Shown one piece after another: positions 42,058 through 53,279 of a stretch of DNA of 64,000 nucleotides. Position 1 is the stretch's first letter; each line of letters begins with the position of its first letter. The notes under the pieces were generated by a model that did not search any database, had not been told where the DNA came from, and saw only the letters and a program-made list of their open reading frames with translations. The translations under genes and the position numbers were made by a program. The stretch is from Proales similis (Eukaryota; Rotifera; Eurotatoria; Ploima; Proalidae): the NCBI GenBank assembly GCA_019059635.1, contig JAGVRJ010000004.1:1240001-1304000 (forward strand), written 5' to 3'.

Positions 42058-44388
42058 CTAGTTGACAGGATAGGTTGATGAGAACGATTTGAAAATGTTT
42101 TTGGCATGATCCCGAAAATCAGAGTTGAACAGGAGGAGAAGAATGATGTTCTCAAAGAAAGTGAATGTATAGAAGAGTCGAGAGATCTTGAACAGACTCG
42201 AACAAACAGAATGGGTTGGCTCATAGGCAAGCTTGCACGAGGGAAAAAGCAACAAGTTAAAGGAGAAAGCAACGTAACTGAGTGCGCTGGTGATTTCAGG
42301 CGTGCGAAAGAGAAACGAGAAGAGGCCGTTGAGAACGATCATTTTGGTGACCCGCGACTCGACCTCCTCTTTTCTGCGGCTACTTTCAAAACTGCGAAGG
42401 AAAAACAAAAGACGAAGGTCTATCATCAGGTTGAAGAGCGTAAACGCAACGTCACCTAAAATCATGTTGCTCAGATAGACGACAGTCAGAGCCGGTTTAG
42501 TTCGATCCTTTGAATATTCTTGACGATACAAATAGTCGAATATGTCTTGAAAGAATATGTCAAGATCGAAGCGATCATTTTTGAACAAAGTAACAGCACT
42601 GATGGAGAATGCGAAAAAGAAGCAGAACCAGACCACTCGGACGGGTCTCACTCTTCTCATGCCCTTGAGCGTGTCGCTGTTGATGCCGTAGCGGTAGAGC
42701 ACAAACAGCGAGTTGGTCAAGTTGGCCATCAGCTTCAGGCTGTTGCCCAGGTAGCTCTGCACGAACAAGTAGAAGCCGTGCGCGAACCGGGTGAGCATCA
42801 GCGGCGAGCAGTAGATGCCGTCGTACTCGATGCAGGCTGTCAGCGGCTCCGCCGCCAATATGAGCGCCTGGCACAGCACGAAGAACGTGTTGAAGTAGAT
42901 GTAGTCCCACAGGGGCAGGTTCTTGTCGGTCAGCTTCTTCTTTCTGAACTCGGGCGACGAGCGCATCCGTCTGAACACGACCAGCACAAGCAAGTTGAGT
43001 ATGGCCGCAAGGCAGCTGACCAGCGGGCCGAGCACGGTGCTAATGGCGAACTCGGCCATCTTCACCCTCCAGACGAACGCGTAGCCGTTCTCTTGTCTGA
43101 TCGGCTCGATGGTCTGAATCTCGCAGCGCGCGCCCATCGAGTCAAAGTCGCACTCCTGCTTGATCTGCTCCTGGCGGAGACTGCACTCGCCAAAGCTGCT
43201 GTAGTAGGCCGGGTACTGCGGGAAGGTCTGCAGGAGCCAGAAGAGCACACAACCGCAAGAGCGCTGCGACTGCCGCTCGAACAAGAGCCCGTAGAGGAAG
43301 ACGTTGAGCTGTTTCTGCTTGACCCGGTAGAAGAGGCAGAAGCTCGAGTTGCTGTCGAAGAGGTCGTCGTCCCGATCCAGCTGATAGAGCGTTTCGTATT
43401 GTGCATTTCCTCTGTTAATTCCCGCTATGAACCAATTGTAGTAATTCAAGGGATATCTTCTAGCTCCGTTTAGAGCTACTCTCAGAGTTTCGTTTGTGGA
43501 TCGCAGGTTGGTTTGATCTAGCCAGTCTACGTTGTTGTGCAAGAATTTTTTCACGCCTGTGAAACTTATGGATAATTCCTTTAGACTGCTCGAGAAGAGA
43601 ACAGAAGCCTCAAATCGAATGAGGTTGCCCTTTATCTCAACTGATCGTGTTTGCATAAACACCCGCAGAGGAAATAGACCTGTGTCAAATGAGATTCCGT
43701 AGCCATCTAGAACAAGTTTTCCTATTCTGCTGTCCAAATCATCTACAGCTCGGCGCCCTTGGATGCCAAACCTGTTGTCTCTTATCATCGAGTTGGCAAG
43801 GCCTTTCATTACAAGACGATCCACGTTCGCATTTTTGAACATTTGGTCGCACGTTTGCGGATCGTATTTGTTGCCTTCGTTGAATAAAAGATGAAATGGA
43901 TATTTTGAATCGAATACAGCCGATCCCAAGTCAGTTGAGCAGTTGGCTTTCACTCCGGCTCGATTCAGCAGTATAATCTGGCTAAACCCGATGTCGATTT
44001 CAGAGATTCGAGCCTCAAAATTGGTCGCCGAAAATGAACTGTCTATTCCAGTGACAGCGTAAAAAATGAGTGCCAGCGATTTTTCGTTTAGTCGGCATTT
44101 ATCCGGAAACGTGGTCAAGTACGTCTCGAAATCGACTCTGTTGCTTAGTGTTGAGTCGAAGGCCGATCTTATTGAGGCCACTATTGTAACCGTGGGTCTT
44201 GGACTCTGGCTACAACACTCCAAGGTTTCTTGCTTTTTAATAGGCACTTGCTCTGAGCGGTCTGCCTTAGGCTGAAGGCAATCGATTCTTATTGAACAAG
44301 TATAGTTGCCGTCCAGATTGGTGCTCGTACAGAGCTCTTGGCTCGCTATTGGCCATATTCCACAAAGCATTAGGATTTCAAAAAGCAT
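42058..44388 (-). CDS. 7TM receptor with large ectodomain, copy 4
   Basis: Intronless, 776 aa, with signal peptide MLFEILMLCGIWPIASQ. Layout is the same as copy 3: an N-terminal Cys-containing domain, a leucine-rich ectodomain with a conserved HNNVDWLD motif, the FCLF...CGC block, seven helices, and a slightly longer tail (DFRDHAKNIFKSF). It is a head-to-tail tandem duplicate of copy 3. Outside the two homogenised blocks the proteins differ at a large share of positions. It lies next to the AprA-like gene in divergent orientation. Confidence 0.78.
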   Translation of the reverse strand: MLFEILMLCGIWPIASQELCTSTNLDGNYTCSIRIDCLQPKADRSEQVPIKKQETLECCSQSPRPTVTIVASIRSAFDSTLSNRVDFETYLTTFPDKCRLNEKSLALIFYAVTGIDSSFSATNFEARISEIDIGFSQIILLNRAGVKANCSTDLGSAVFDSKYPFHLLFNEGNKYDPQTCDQMFKNANVDRLVMKGLANSMIRDNRFGIQGRRAVDDLDSRIGKLVLDGYGISFDTGLFPLRVFMQTRSVEIKGNLIRFEASVLFSSSLKELSISFTGVKKFLHNNVDWLDQTNLRSTNETLRVALNGARRYPLNYYNWFIAGINRGNAQYETLYQLDRDDDLFDSNSSFCLFYRVKQKQLNVFLYGLLFERQSQRSCGCVLFWLLQTFPQYPAYYSSFGECSLRQEQIKQECDFDSMGARCEIQTIEPIRQENGYAFVWRVKMAEFAISTVLGPLVSCLAAILNLLVLVVFRRMRSSPEFRKKKLTDKNLPLWDYIYFNTFFVLCQALILAAEPLTACIEYDGIYCSPLMLTRFAHGFYLFVQSYLGNSLKLMANLTNSLFVLYRYGINSDTLKGMRRVRPVRVVWFCFFFAFSISAVTLFKNDRFDLDIFFQDIFDYLYRQEYSKDRTKPALTVVYLSNMILGDVAFTLFNLMIDLRLLFFLRSFESSRRKEEVESRVTKMIVLNGLFSFLFRTPEITSALSYVAFSFNLLLFPSCKLAYEPTHSVCSSLFKISRLFYTFTFFENIILLLLFNSDFRDHAKNIFKSFSSTYPVN
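42289..42420 (-). repeat. Second homogenised block of pair 3/4, copy in gene 4
   Basis: Partner of 39427-39558. Confidence 0.85.
42647..43412 (-). repeat. Homogenised receptor core of pair 3/4, copy in gene 4
   Basis: Partner of 39785-40550. Confidence 0.88.
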
Positions 44389-44884
44389 TTTATAATTCTT
44401 GGAGATTTTTTAGTGATTTTCGGCAATTTTCTCTTCCCGTTATAAACGTTTTTTGAGGCCGATTAGTATTGATCAATCAAATCTCATCTCATTTAAGTCT
44501 ACCTTTGCTCAAAGGAGGCTCATGTTTTTAATCGATAGATCATTCGATTTTAATCTCTTTAAATGCTAAAGCCTTTGGCTCTTCTGCTGCTCTTCTGCAT
44601 CTCAGATCAGACGCCATTCCCATGTGGAACTGCCGCGCATTTATTTTTAATCTGAATTTCCATCTATTTAGAAGCAGCCGCTGTTGATAGATTTTAGTTT
44701 GATTTGGCACTTTGGCGTCGAGATTTCCCTCGATTCAGCTCTGCATGTTCATTTAGAGATTGCTGCTATCATGACCAAGCTTGCATGTTAATCGGTGCTC
44801 TTATCGTTTTGAGTCGACATGTGACTACGTTTGAAATGAGGCGATGGAGAATTTTGCCAAACGACTCTCTTTCAACCTCTGGAA
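44389..44884. other. Divergent promoter region, receptor 4 and AprA-like gene
   Basis: About 496 bp between divergent ATGs. It contains TATAAAC at about 44440 and several AT-rich patches. No gene seen. Confidence 0.45.
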
Positions 44885-46904
44885 ATGAGAAGCGTTGTTC
44901 TAATCGCGTTAATATCACTGGCACTGGCTTGGGCCACTCCTCTGGACGACTATGTGAAACGACCCGACCCGCATTACAACTACAAACTGATTCATGTCTA
45001 CGAGCTAGAGGGCTACACTCTTTACGTGCTGAACCTGACCTCGCAAAAGTGGCTCGACGGTAGGACAGAATGAATCGAATAAAGGGCCGAAAGTAACTAA
45101 CACGAACGAATAGAGACGGTGAGCTCACAGCCTGTCTGGTGGCATTTCCTCAGCGTCACAGTGCCCAAGAACCTCACCAGACCGGATGCAGCGTTCATGG
45201 TAATTGACGGCGGCAACAACAATCCAGATCCGAACTCGTAAGTCACCATCGTCAAATGAAATAGAATTCCGCCTTGCTGACGCAGAAATGACCGACAGAC
45301 GAATTCCGAAGCCGGCCGACGGATCAATCGCGCTGACCTCGCTGTTTGCGGTCGGCACCGGATCAATAGCGGCTAATCTAGAACAAGTTCCCAATCAACC
45401 GATCATTTTCAAGGTGAGTCGAATATTTCACTCCGTCAATCGGTTGCTTCATTTTGTCGTCTCTGTTCAGAAAGACCCGACTCAGAAGCATCGTCACGAA
45501 GACTCGATCATCGCATGGACTTGGTAGGAAATCGTTTGGCGCATGCTGCAAACTACGACTGAACGCGACGGGAAAGGAAAACTTTTATCGAAAATCCCGA
45601 CGATCCGGACATTTTGATTCGGCTGCCGATGACCAAGGCGGCGTACAAGGCCATGGACGCCATGACCGATTTTGCCGCCAAGAACAGCTTCGCTTCAATC
45701 AAAAAGTTCATGATCGCCGGCTACTCCAAAGTAATCAATGGCGTCGATGCGATTTCAGCTCTAGCTCGATTCTCATTGACTTGCTGTAGCGAGGATGGAC
45801 CACATGGACGACGGCCGCAGTTGACAATCAGAGAGTTTTTGCGGCCGCGCCGATTGTCATGGATTTTCTCAACCTCAATCAAGTAAGCAAGCGCTCGCAG
45901 CCGAATTTGAGCGACTTTTTTACTTTGTAGAACCTTCACCATCATTACCGCTCGCTTGGCGGATGGACATTTGCGTTCGACGACTACTACGACCTAAATG
46001 TGACCAGATACATCGACTCGGTCGGACTGTTCGAAATGCAGCGAATTGTCGATCCTCATTGTAAGTGAGTTGGCCTTGAAGACGTTGCCAATATTGACCA
46101 ACTGAGGCAAAATGAAGTTTACTTGGAGAGATACAAGAACACCAAGTTCATGGTGATGACCACCAGTGGCGACGAGTTCTTCATTCCGGACGACAGCTAC
46201 TACTTTTGGTCCGATCTGAATCAAGTGACTAATGGCACTGCTCTGATGAGAAAAATCCCCAACGCCGAGCACACATGCGTTGGTCATCAGTCGAGCATAT
46301 TCGCCAACTTGGTCAGCTTCTACTTGGGCGCCTACGAGAGCCAGGTGATCTGACAACACACAAGTCGCTCAAATCAAAATCACTAATGAACGATCGCTGC
46401 CAAATAAAAGGCAAATCAACTTCCCAAGCTCAAATGGACTATACCCAACAACCGCACTCACGGCGTGATCAGGGCAGTCGTTGACACGGTGCATGGCCCA
46501 AGTCCGGACAGCGCCATTGTCTATTATGCTCAGACGCTCGACGACAAAAGGTTGGTTCAAGGCGCAGAATAGCATCAAGACTAGACGGAGAATAAATTGC
46601 TCTTTAAAGACGAGACTTTCGCTTGGTGATCGGTGACCCGGCCGATCCTCATAAGCCCATCCCGCATCCAGTCGTTTGGAAATCAGACGCCAGTGTGCTC
46701 AGGCGCAGTGAGCAGACCGGATCGCTTCACTACGAAGTGGCCTTCGACTATCCGTTGAGTGGATGGTTCGCGTTTTACATTCAATTCACCTTCCCCGGTC
46801 TGCAGGACACTTATTTGCAAGTGACCACCGAGACAAACATAATTCCGGAAACATTTCCTTTCGAGGACTGCTACGCCGAACAGTGCTACGGCCATTTAGT
46901 TTAA
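44885..46904 (+). CDS. Secreted PhoPQ-related / AprA-like alpha-beta hydrolase
   Basis: Ten exons: 44885-45059, 45114-45237, 45299-45413, 45471-45523, 45577-45730, 45790-45882, 45931-46060, 46118-46344, 46429-46550 and 46610-46904, giving 495 aa. The N-terminal signal peptide is MRSVVLIALISLALAWA. Family text of the PhoPQ-regulated protein group (bacterial PqaA, Dictyostelium autocrine proliferation repressor AprA) includes QPVWWHFLSVTVP, QVPNQPIIF, RLPMTKAAYKAMDAM, GYSKRGWTTW (nucleophile Ser elbow, split by an intron after Lys), TTSGDEFFIPDDSYYFW (acid) and PNAEHTCVG (His). The full triad suggests an active hydrolase, but no substrate is known to me. Multiple introns show it is a resident animal gene, not contamination. 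Its distribution in animals is patchy. Confidence 0.78.
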
Positions 46905-47272
46905 CTTTGCGGTTCGAATAGCCGGACACCGATTTAGTTTGTCGAAATGAATAAAGTGAACTTGGACTTTTGGACTCTGACTGAATGCGAGAAGGTGCGG
47001 ATCTTTGAGTTGGAGGCTTTAGTTGGGGGCTTGGAGATGAGCAAGACTCGTTCGAAGGTCATGCTTGACGAGTTTGTCTTTGCAGACAAATAATCGCGCG
47101 CCACTAAGGACACGGCAAAAGCGTCGGCCCTAGTCGGGTACAGCATAGCACAGTACAAGCAACTTAACCCCAGCGCCATAGTTTTCATTCGACAAGTCGC
47201 CGACTGACCGCAGAGAAATTTGAACAAACCACAAACGACGGCGTGTGGCTCTTGAATAATCGCATCCTAAAA
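46905..47272 (+). other. Intergenic, AprA-like to BRM, with a doubtful 48-aa ORF
   Basis: AATAAA at about 46950 probably ends the AprA-like mRNA. An ATG-started 48-codon ORF (46947-47093, MNKVNLDFWTLTECEKVRIF...) overlaps that signal. It has no relatives I recognise, so I do not call it a gene. Confidence 0.4.
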
Positions 47273-50200
47273 ATGATGCCCATGCAGCCTATGCCGATAC
47301 AGCAGCAGCAGCAGTCAGCGCCACAGCAGATGCAGCCGCAGCAGCACGGTATGATGAATCATCAAGGCCAAGTGGTCTATGCGCAGCCCGTGGGCCAGCA
47401 CCATCATCATCAGCAGCAACAACAACAGCAGCCGCCGCAGTCGTCAATGCCACTGAATCAGATGCCCTCTCAAATGGTGCAAATGAACACGAACGGCTAT
47501 CCGTCTATGATAACATCTCAGGCCAGTGTGCCTCAGCAGGCTCAAAGCCAATCCGCACATTCCGCTGCCGGTCACGACGATCAAGCAAGCCAGGTCTTTA
47601 CCACGCAGCAGTTCCATCTGCTGCGAAGTCAAATTCACTCGTACAAGTTGATATTGCGAAACGAGCCGGTGCCCAAGGCATTGCTTGATGTGCTCAAAAG
47701 CAAATCTTCCTCGAGTGGTCAACAACAGCAGCAGCAGCAAGTCAGCCGAGTGCTCACTCCCAATCCAGCACGTCCGTCAAGCAGTCAGCCAGTGGTCGCA
47801 TCTCTCCTCTCGTCCAGCAACGGACCGCCTCCCAATCAGTCCATAGCGTCCAGTCCAGCGCCAACTCAGCAGCAGTCTAGCGCGACCACCATTAGCGCCA
47901 TACCAATGGTCGCCTACAGGCAACTGCACAAAGTGGCGCCAGTGGCCAAGCCGGCCGGCCTCGATCCCGAAGAGCTGCTCAAAGAGCGCGAAGTGTACAT
48001 AAACGAAAAGATAAAATGCCGCATGCACGAGCTTGAATGCATTCCGCTCGACAAAGTGGTCTCTGAAGATCTAAAGATGAAAATCAGCATTGAGCTGAAA
48101 GCGCTGCGTCTGCTCGATTTTCAGCGTCAGATCAGAAACGAGATCGTCTCTTGCATGCGCGCCGACACCACTCTGGAGACGGCGTTGAACAGCAAAGCGT
48201 ACAAGCGATGCAAGCGCCAGACGATCAGAGAAGCTCGTCTCACCGAAAAGATCGAGCGGCAGCAAATGCAAGAGGCCGAGCGCAAACGTCGCCAGAGACA
48301 CTTGGACTATCTCAACACCATTGTGGAGCATTCGAAGAACTTTAAGGAATATCACCGATCGAACGTGCAAAAGGTGGGCAAATTGGCCAAGGCGGTGATC
48401 AGCTGGCACCAGAACACGGAGCGAATACAGAAGAAGGAGCAAGAACGACTCGAGAAGGAGAGAATCAAGCTTCTGATGGCCGAAGACGAAGAAGGCTATC
48501 GAAAGCTGATCAACGAGAAAAAGGACAAACGCTTGGCCTATCTGCTGCAGCAAACAGACGACTACATCGACTCGCTCACCAAACTGGTGCGAGAGCATCA
48601 GGACGCGATGCACAGGCAAAAAGCGCGCCAGAACAGGTCGAAGAAAGTGGACGAGCAGCAAGACGTGCACGTCAAAGTGTTCAAGGGCGACGAGGTGCTC
48701 GAAGGAGAGCTGGCGCCCAAAGCGTCTGAGCTCGCTGTCTGGCTCGAAGCTCATCCGGGCTGGCAAGTGGCCGAGGAAAGCGGCGAAGAAGAGGCGGACA
48801 AGGAGCCAGAGCCAGAAGAGAATGCCAGCGTGGCTGTCGAGGCGAGCACTTCTGAAAAGGGCGAAGAGCCGCAACAGGTCGAGGACGACGAATACCACAG
48901 CCAGGCCTCCTACTACAACCAGGCGCACAGGACCCGAGAGAAGGTCACCGAACAGGCGAGCATTCTCATCGGAGGCAAACTCAAGCCGTATCAGATCAGA
49001 GGTCTCGAGTGGCTCGTCTCGCTCTACAACAACAATCTGAACGGAATATTGGCCGACGAGATGGGCCTGGGAAAGACCATTCAAACGATTGCGTTGATCA
49101 CCTACTTGATGGAGAGGAAGAACGTCAACGGCCCCTTCCTGATTATCGTGCCGCTCTCCACCCTGCCCAACTGGGTGAACGAGTTCCAGAGATGGGCACC
49201 GTCTGTGATCAACATCGTTTACAAGGGCGACCCGGCACAGCGACGTCAATTGTCGCAGCTGATCAGAACGGGAAAATTCAACGTGCTGTGCACCACTTAT
49301 GAATACATCATTCGCGACAAGGCCATTCTGGCCAAGGTCAAATGGCGCTACATGATCATAGACGAAGGTCATCGCATGAAAAACCACCACTGCAAGCTGA
49401 CTCAGATATTGAACTCGTTTTACATTGCGCCCTACCGTCTGCTGTTGACCGGCACGCCGCTGCAGAACAAGCTGCCCGAGCTGTGGGCGCTGCTCAACTT
49501 CCTGCTGCCGAGCATATTCAAGTCGGTGACCACGTTCGACCAGTGGTTCAATGCGCCGTTTGCGACCACCGGCGAAAAGGTCGAGCTGAATCAAGAGGAA
49601 ACGCTGCTCATCATTCGGCGCCTGCACAAAGTGCTGCGGCCGTTCTTGCTCAGGCGTTTGAAAAAGGAAGTGGAAAACCAGCTGCCCGACAAGGTCGAGT
49701 ACATAATCAAATGTGACATGTCCGCGCTGCAGCGGGTCATCTACCGTCACATGAAAAACGGCGGCGTCATGCTCACCGAAGACAACGGAAAGAACGGCGC
49801 CAAGGCGCTGATGAACGTGATCATGCAGCTGAGGAAAATCTGCAATCATCCGTTCATATTCCAGGACATTGAGGAAAAGCTGTCGGCGCATCTAGGCTAC
49901 CCGAACAGCATCATAAACGGACCAGAGATCTACAGAGCGAGCGGCAAGTTCGAGCTGCTCGATCGAGTGCTGCCCAAATTTCGCCAGACTGGACACAGAG
50001 TGCTCATGTTCTGTCAGATGACGAGTCTGATGACCGTCATGGAGGACTATTTCGTCTATCGCAACTACAAGTACCTGAGACTGGACGGAGCCACCAAAGC
50101 CGAAGAGAGAGGCGAGCTGCTGGCCATGTTCAACGCGCCCGACAGCGACTACTTCATCTTCTTGCTTTCGACTCGGGCGGGCGGCCTTGGTCTGAACCTT

Positions 50201-51844
50201 CAGTGCGCCGACACGGTCATCATATTCGACTCAGACTGGAACCCTCACCAGGACCTGCAGGCACAGGACCGAGCCCATCGTATCGGTCAAAAGAACGAGG
50301 TGCGAGTCCTGCGTCTCATGACAGTCAACTCGGTCGAGGAGAAGATATTGGCCGCCGCTCGTTACAAGCTAAACGTCGACTCCAAGGTCATTCAGGCCGG
50401 CATGTTCGACGCCAAGTCAACGGGCCAAGAGCGTCGTCAGTTCTTGCAGAACATCCTCAAGCAAGAGACGAACACGGCCGAAGAGGATTCAGAAGTGCTC
50501 GATGACGAGACTCTGAATCAAATGGTCGCTCGTTCGGAAGAAGAATTCGAGCTCTTCCAGCGCATGGACGAAGAACGGCGACGAATGGAGTCCAGTGCGC
50601 CCAATCCCAAGCCAAGACTGATGACCGAAGAAGAACTGCCAGCCTGGCTGCTCAAGGACGAGTCGCAACTCGAGCAAATGCGCAACGAGGCCGAAGACAA
50701 CGAGCTGTACGGCAGAGGCACTCGAGCTCGCAAAGAGGTCGACTACTCCGACTCGCTGACCGAGCGCGAGTTTCTCAAGGCAGTCGAGGACGGCAATCTG
50801 GACGAGGTGAGCGAGACGAAAAAGAGGCGCAGAAAGGAAAAGTCCAAACGAGTCAAGTACACGGACGATCTTGACGACGACGAGGACGAGGCCGAGGCGC
50901 CCGATGATTCAATAAACAGCGCGCCCGAAGAGAAGCCAAACACTGTGAAGCGTAAGCGAGGCCGTCCGTCACTTGCCTCGCGGCAAAATCAGCCGCCAAA
51001 GGCGATGAGCAAGCTGCAGAAGAAAATGAGCTTTTTGATTGACTGCGTCCTCCGCTACAAGGACACCGACGGTCGAGTGCTCAGCGAGCCGTTCGTGCAG
51101 CTGCCCACCAAGCGAGAGCTGCCCGACTATTATCAAATAATCAAAAAGCCGATTGATCTCAAACGCATTCAGCAGCGCATCAGAGACAACAAGTACAAGA
51201 ACCTTGACGAGCTGCAGGGCGACGTGGAGCTCATGTGCCACAACACTCAAGAGTACAATGTGGAGGGCTCGTTGATATTCGAGGACTCGATCGTGCTGCA
51301 GTCTGTGTTCAAGAGCGCTCGCAATAGGCTCGAGAATGAGACGATGGGCGAGAGCAGCGACGAAGACGATGCGGAGATCGACGAGGACGACGAAGAAGAG
51401 GCCGAAAACAAAAAGAGCAAACGAGCCCGTCTGGACAAGTCGGGCGCTGAAATGAAAACGCCCAAGAGCTCAGATAGAGTGAAGAAACGCGCCGACGACG
51501 AGTACGAGGAGGGCGAAATGGACGAGGAGCTCGAGAATGTTCAATTTGACATTGAGGCAAACGATTCGCGCGATGTACAGTTTAGTCGAAGAGAGCAGCG
51601 AACAGCCAATGACGAGAACGACGAGGACGATGATGTGGAGATAAATTTCGAACAAGACGAGGACGAGGAGAACGTTCAAAGCAGCAAGAACAGGCAACGA
51701 AATAGGCAAATGCTGCAAGGCGGTCAGTCAGTTCAGTCGGGCACTACAACAACAACAGCAGCAGAGAAGCCAATCAACGGCCACAATCAAACTGCTGTCT
51801 CAGAACAAAACGGCCATCACAACTCGCAAGCTGACCACGACTAG
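47273..51844 (+). CDS. SMARCA4: SWI/SNF ATPase Brahma/BRG1
   Basis: A single uninterrupted exon encodes 1523 aa from the ATG at 47273; the ORF upstream of it begins at a non-ATG codon. Domains in order: Gln/Met/Pro-rich N-terminus, QLQ (about 106-140), HSA (about 300-380), BRK (about 467-505, [20 protein letters not shown]), SNF2 ATPase with [11 protein letters not shown] (about 596) and DEGHRMKN (about 696), helicase C lobe (about 890-1040, [14 protein letters not shown]), SnAC region, basic AT-hook-like KRKRGRPS, and bromodomain (about 1246-1352, [11 protein letters not shown]). The C-terminus is acidic and Gln/Asn-rich. It is the catalytic subunit of BAF/PBAF chromatin remodelling complexes. 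Lack of any intron is unusual beside its intron-rich neighbours. Domain completeness argues against a pseudogene. Confidence 0.95.
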   Translation: MMPMQPMPIQQQQQSAPQQMQPQQHGMMNHQGQVVYAQPVGQHHHHQQQQQQQPPQSSMPLNQMPSQMVQMNTNGYPSMITSQASVPQQAQSQSAHSAAGHDDQASQVFTTQQFHLLRSQIHSYKLILRNEPVPKALLDVLKSKSSSSGQQQQQQQVSRVLTPNPARPSSSQPVVASLLSSSNGPPPNQSIASSPAPTQQQSSATTISAIPMVAYRQLHKVAPVAKPAGLDPEELLKEREVYINEKIKCRMHELECIPLDKVVSEDLKMKISIELKALRLLDFQRQIRNEIVSCMRADTTLETALNSKAYKRCKRQTIREARLTEKIERQQMQEAERKRRQRHLDYLNTIVEHSKNFKEYHRSNVQKVGKLAKAVISWHQNTERIQKKEQERLEKERIKLLMAEDEEGYRKLINEKKDKRLAYLLQQTDDYIDSLTKLVREHQDAMHRQKARQNRSKKVDEQQDVHVKVFKGDEVLEGELAPKASELAVWLEAHPGWQVAEESGEEEADKEPEPEENASVAVEASTSEKGEEPQQVEDDEYHSQASYYNQAHRTREKVTEQASILIGGKLKPYQIRGLEWLVSLYNNNLNGILADEMGLGKTIQTIALITYLMERKNVNGPFLIIVPLSTLPNWVNEFQRWAPSVINIVYKGDPAQRRQLSQLIRTGKFNVLCTTYEYIIRDKAILAKVKWRYMIIDEGHRMKNHHCKLTQILNSFYIAPYRLLLTGTPLQNKLPELWALLNFLLPSIFKSVTTFDQWFNAPFATTGEKVELNQEETLLIIRRLHKVLRPFLLRRLKKEVENQLPDKVEYIIKCDMSALQRVIYRHMKNGGVMLTEDNGKNGAKALMNVIMQLRKICNHPFIFQDIEEKLSAHLGYPNSIINGPEIYRASGKFELLDRVLPKFRQTGHRVLMFCQMTSLMTVMEDYFVYRNYKYLRLDGATKAEERGELLAMFNAPDSDYFIFLLSTRAGGLGLNLQCADTVIIFDSDWNPHQDLQAQDRAHRIGQKNEVRVLRLMTVNSVEEKILAAARYKLNVDSKVIQAGMFDAKSTGQERRQFLQNILKQETNTAEEDSEVLDDETLNQMVARSEEEFELFQRMDEERRRMESSAPNPKPRLMTEEELPAWLLKDESQLEQMRNEAEDNELYGRGTRARKEVDYSDSLTEREFLKAVEDGNLDEVSETKKRRRKEKSKRVKYTDDLDDDEDEAEAPDDSINSAPEEKPNTVKRKRGRPSLASRQNQPPKAMSKLQKKMSFLIDCVLRYKDTDGRVLSEPFVQLPTKRELPDYYQIIKKPIDLKRIQQRIRDNKYKNLDELQGDVELMCHNTQEYNVEGSLIFEDSIVLQSVFKSARNRLENETMGESSDEDDAEIDEDDEEEAENKKSKRARLDKSGAEMKTPKSSDRVKKRADDEYEEGEMDEELENVQFDIEANDSRDVQFSRREQRTANDENDEDDDVEINFEQDEDEENVQSSKNRQRNRQMLQGGQSVQSGTTTTTAAEKPINGHNQTAVSEQNGHHNSQADHD

Positions 51845-52253
51845 CGCGAATCCAGTCTAAATTAAACGTCTAAAGCACTTGCACTGCTCGCAAATATTTG
51901 CATTGTTCTCTGTTCTGAATTCTTTATTTTCTTTTTCAAATTAGTTTCTCTTGATCTGATCTGAGCATTTGAGAAAAAAAAAACAACAAACACGATCGTC
52001 AATAAATCAGTCATATAAATAATAGTAATCATCATCGACAGCCGTTCGTTTTTGCTCTCCTTGTCCGGGCCTCTCTCTTTCTCTTAGCCAGTCTCTCTCA
52101 GCAGAGTGTTGGACGCTTTTATGCAGTTAGATATGCATCCGTCGTATATGCGATGGGTAGAGCTGAGGGACTGAGCGGAGGGTCCACTCCAAGCGCTTGC
52201 ATAAATACATACTGTTTTCTCAAACTTGAAACGGCGTGAATTGGCAAAAAAGA
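51845..52253 (+). other. Intergenic, BRM to MRPL47
   Basis: 409 bp. A poly-A-like run with AATAAA at about 52000-52006 probably ends the BRM mRNA. No gene seen. Confidence 0.5.
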
Positions 52254-53163
52254 ATGCTGGTCAACTTGTTGGGCGCTTGTATGAGGACGGTGGGACGGGG
52301 CCTAATGGCACAAGGAGCCGATCTGACGCCCAAGTTGACTCGTTTGACGGTCAGTTCGAACTGCTCGCTCTTCTCCACCAGCGCGAGTCGGCCAGATCTG
52401 ATGGAGTTCTTTGACGACAAGAAAAACTGGGCCGAGGCCAAGGTTAAGCACGGCCGTCCGTGGAATGTTGACGAACTTCGACTCAAAAGCAACGTCGACT
52501 TGCACAAGCTCTGGTACGTGCTTCACAAAGAGCGCAACATGCTGCTCACAATGGAAGAGTATTACGCGAAGAAAGCGCTGCCGCTGCCGAGTCCAGAGCG
52601 GATAGCCAAAGTGGACGAGAGCATGGACAACCTGCTGGCAGTGGTCGAGGAGCGAAACGTGGCCTTCAATTTGCTCGAGACCGGCCAGACTGGACAGGCT
52701 ATTCCGTACAGACGCTACAACAGCTTTGGCTTCATTCAGCTGTACAGGCCGCGAGAGTATCTGGTTCCCTGGTGGCTCAACAAGACCTGGAAACTCAAAT
52801 ACCATTACAAGCGTTTGCCGGTAAGCCTCTTTTTCTCACTCTCTGGTGGATGCCGAATCACGGCCGCTTTTCTCGTTTTAGTTCTGGAGCAAATTCTATC
52901 GAGCCTGCTACAGAGTGCTGCTTAGAAAAGAGCGAAAGAAGATCGAACGTCGCGTGAACTATGCAACTAGAAAGGTGCTGAGCCAACATCCGGAGATGCA
53001 GTCGGACGAGCAGTTTGTTCGAAGCTACTTTGAGAAGAAATACGGCTACAAGCCACCGAAGCCGTACCATGAGCTGATCGCTCGACCGGCGCCTGACCAG
53101 TTGCCTCCCTCGATGGCGAAACGAAAACAGAGCCGAGACAACTTCCCCAACGACGAGTTCTAG
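52254..53163 (+). CDS. MRPL47: Mitochondrial ribosomal protein uL29m
   Basis: Exons 52254-52820 and 52882-53163 give 282 aa. The L29-like core RPWNVDELRLKSNVDLHKLWYVLHKERNMLLTMEEYY is present, with DLMEFFDDKKNW upstream and a C-terminal extension containing RIAKVDESMDNLLAVVEERN. A presequence-like N-terminus (MLVNLLGACMRTVGRG) fits mitochondrial import. uL29m sits on the large mitoribosomal subunit near the exit tunnel. The length is close to animal MRPL47. AATAAA follows at about 53189. It converges with the Cys-loop receptor gene, 116 bp between stops. Confidence 0.9.
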
Positions 53164-53279
53164 TCTTCCAATTCTGTGTTGACATTGTGAATAAATTAAA
53201 AAATCGATAACAAACACAACAGACGACAGAGCGGGCAGTTTGACGAGCGAACAAGAACGCGACAACGTGACCGATTGGG

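Noticed and set aside
46947..47093. A 48-codon ORF between the AprA-like gene and B
   Set aside because: Its start overlaps the likely polyadenylation signal of the upstream gene, and it has no relatives I know.
48071..49891. A 606-codon minus-strand ORF opposite BRM
   Set aside because: Antisense shadow of a highly conserved SNF2 domain; its composition (Val/Leu/His/Gln/Arg) is typical of such artefacts.
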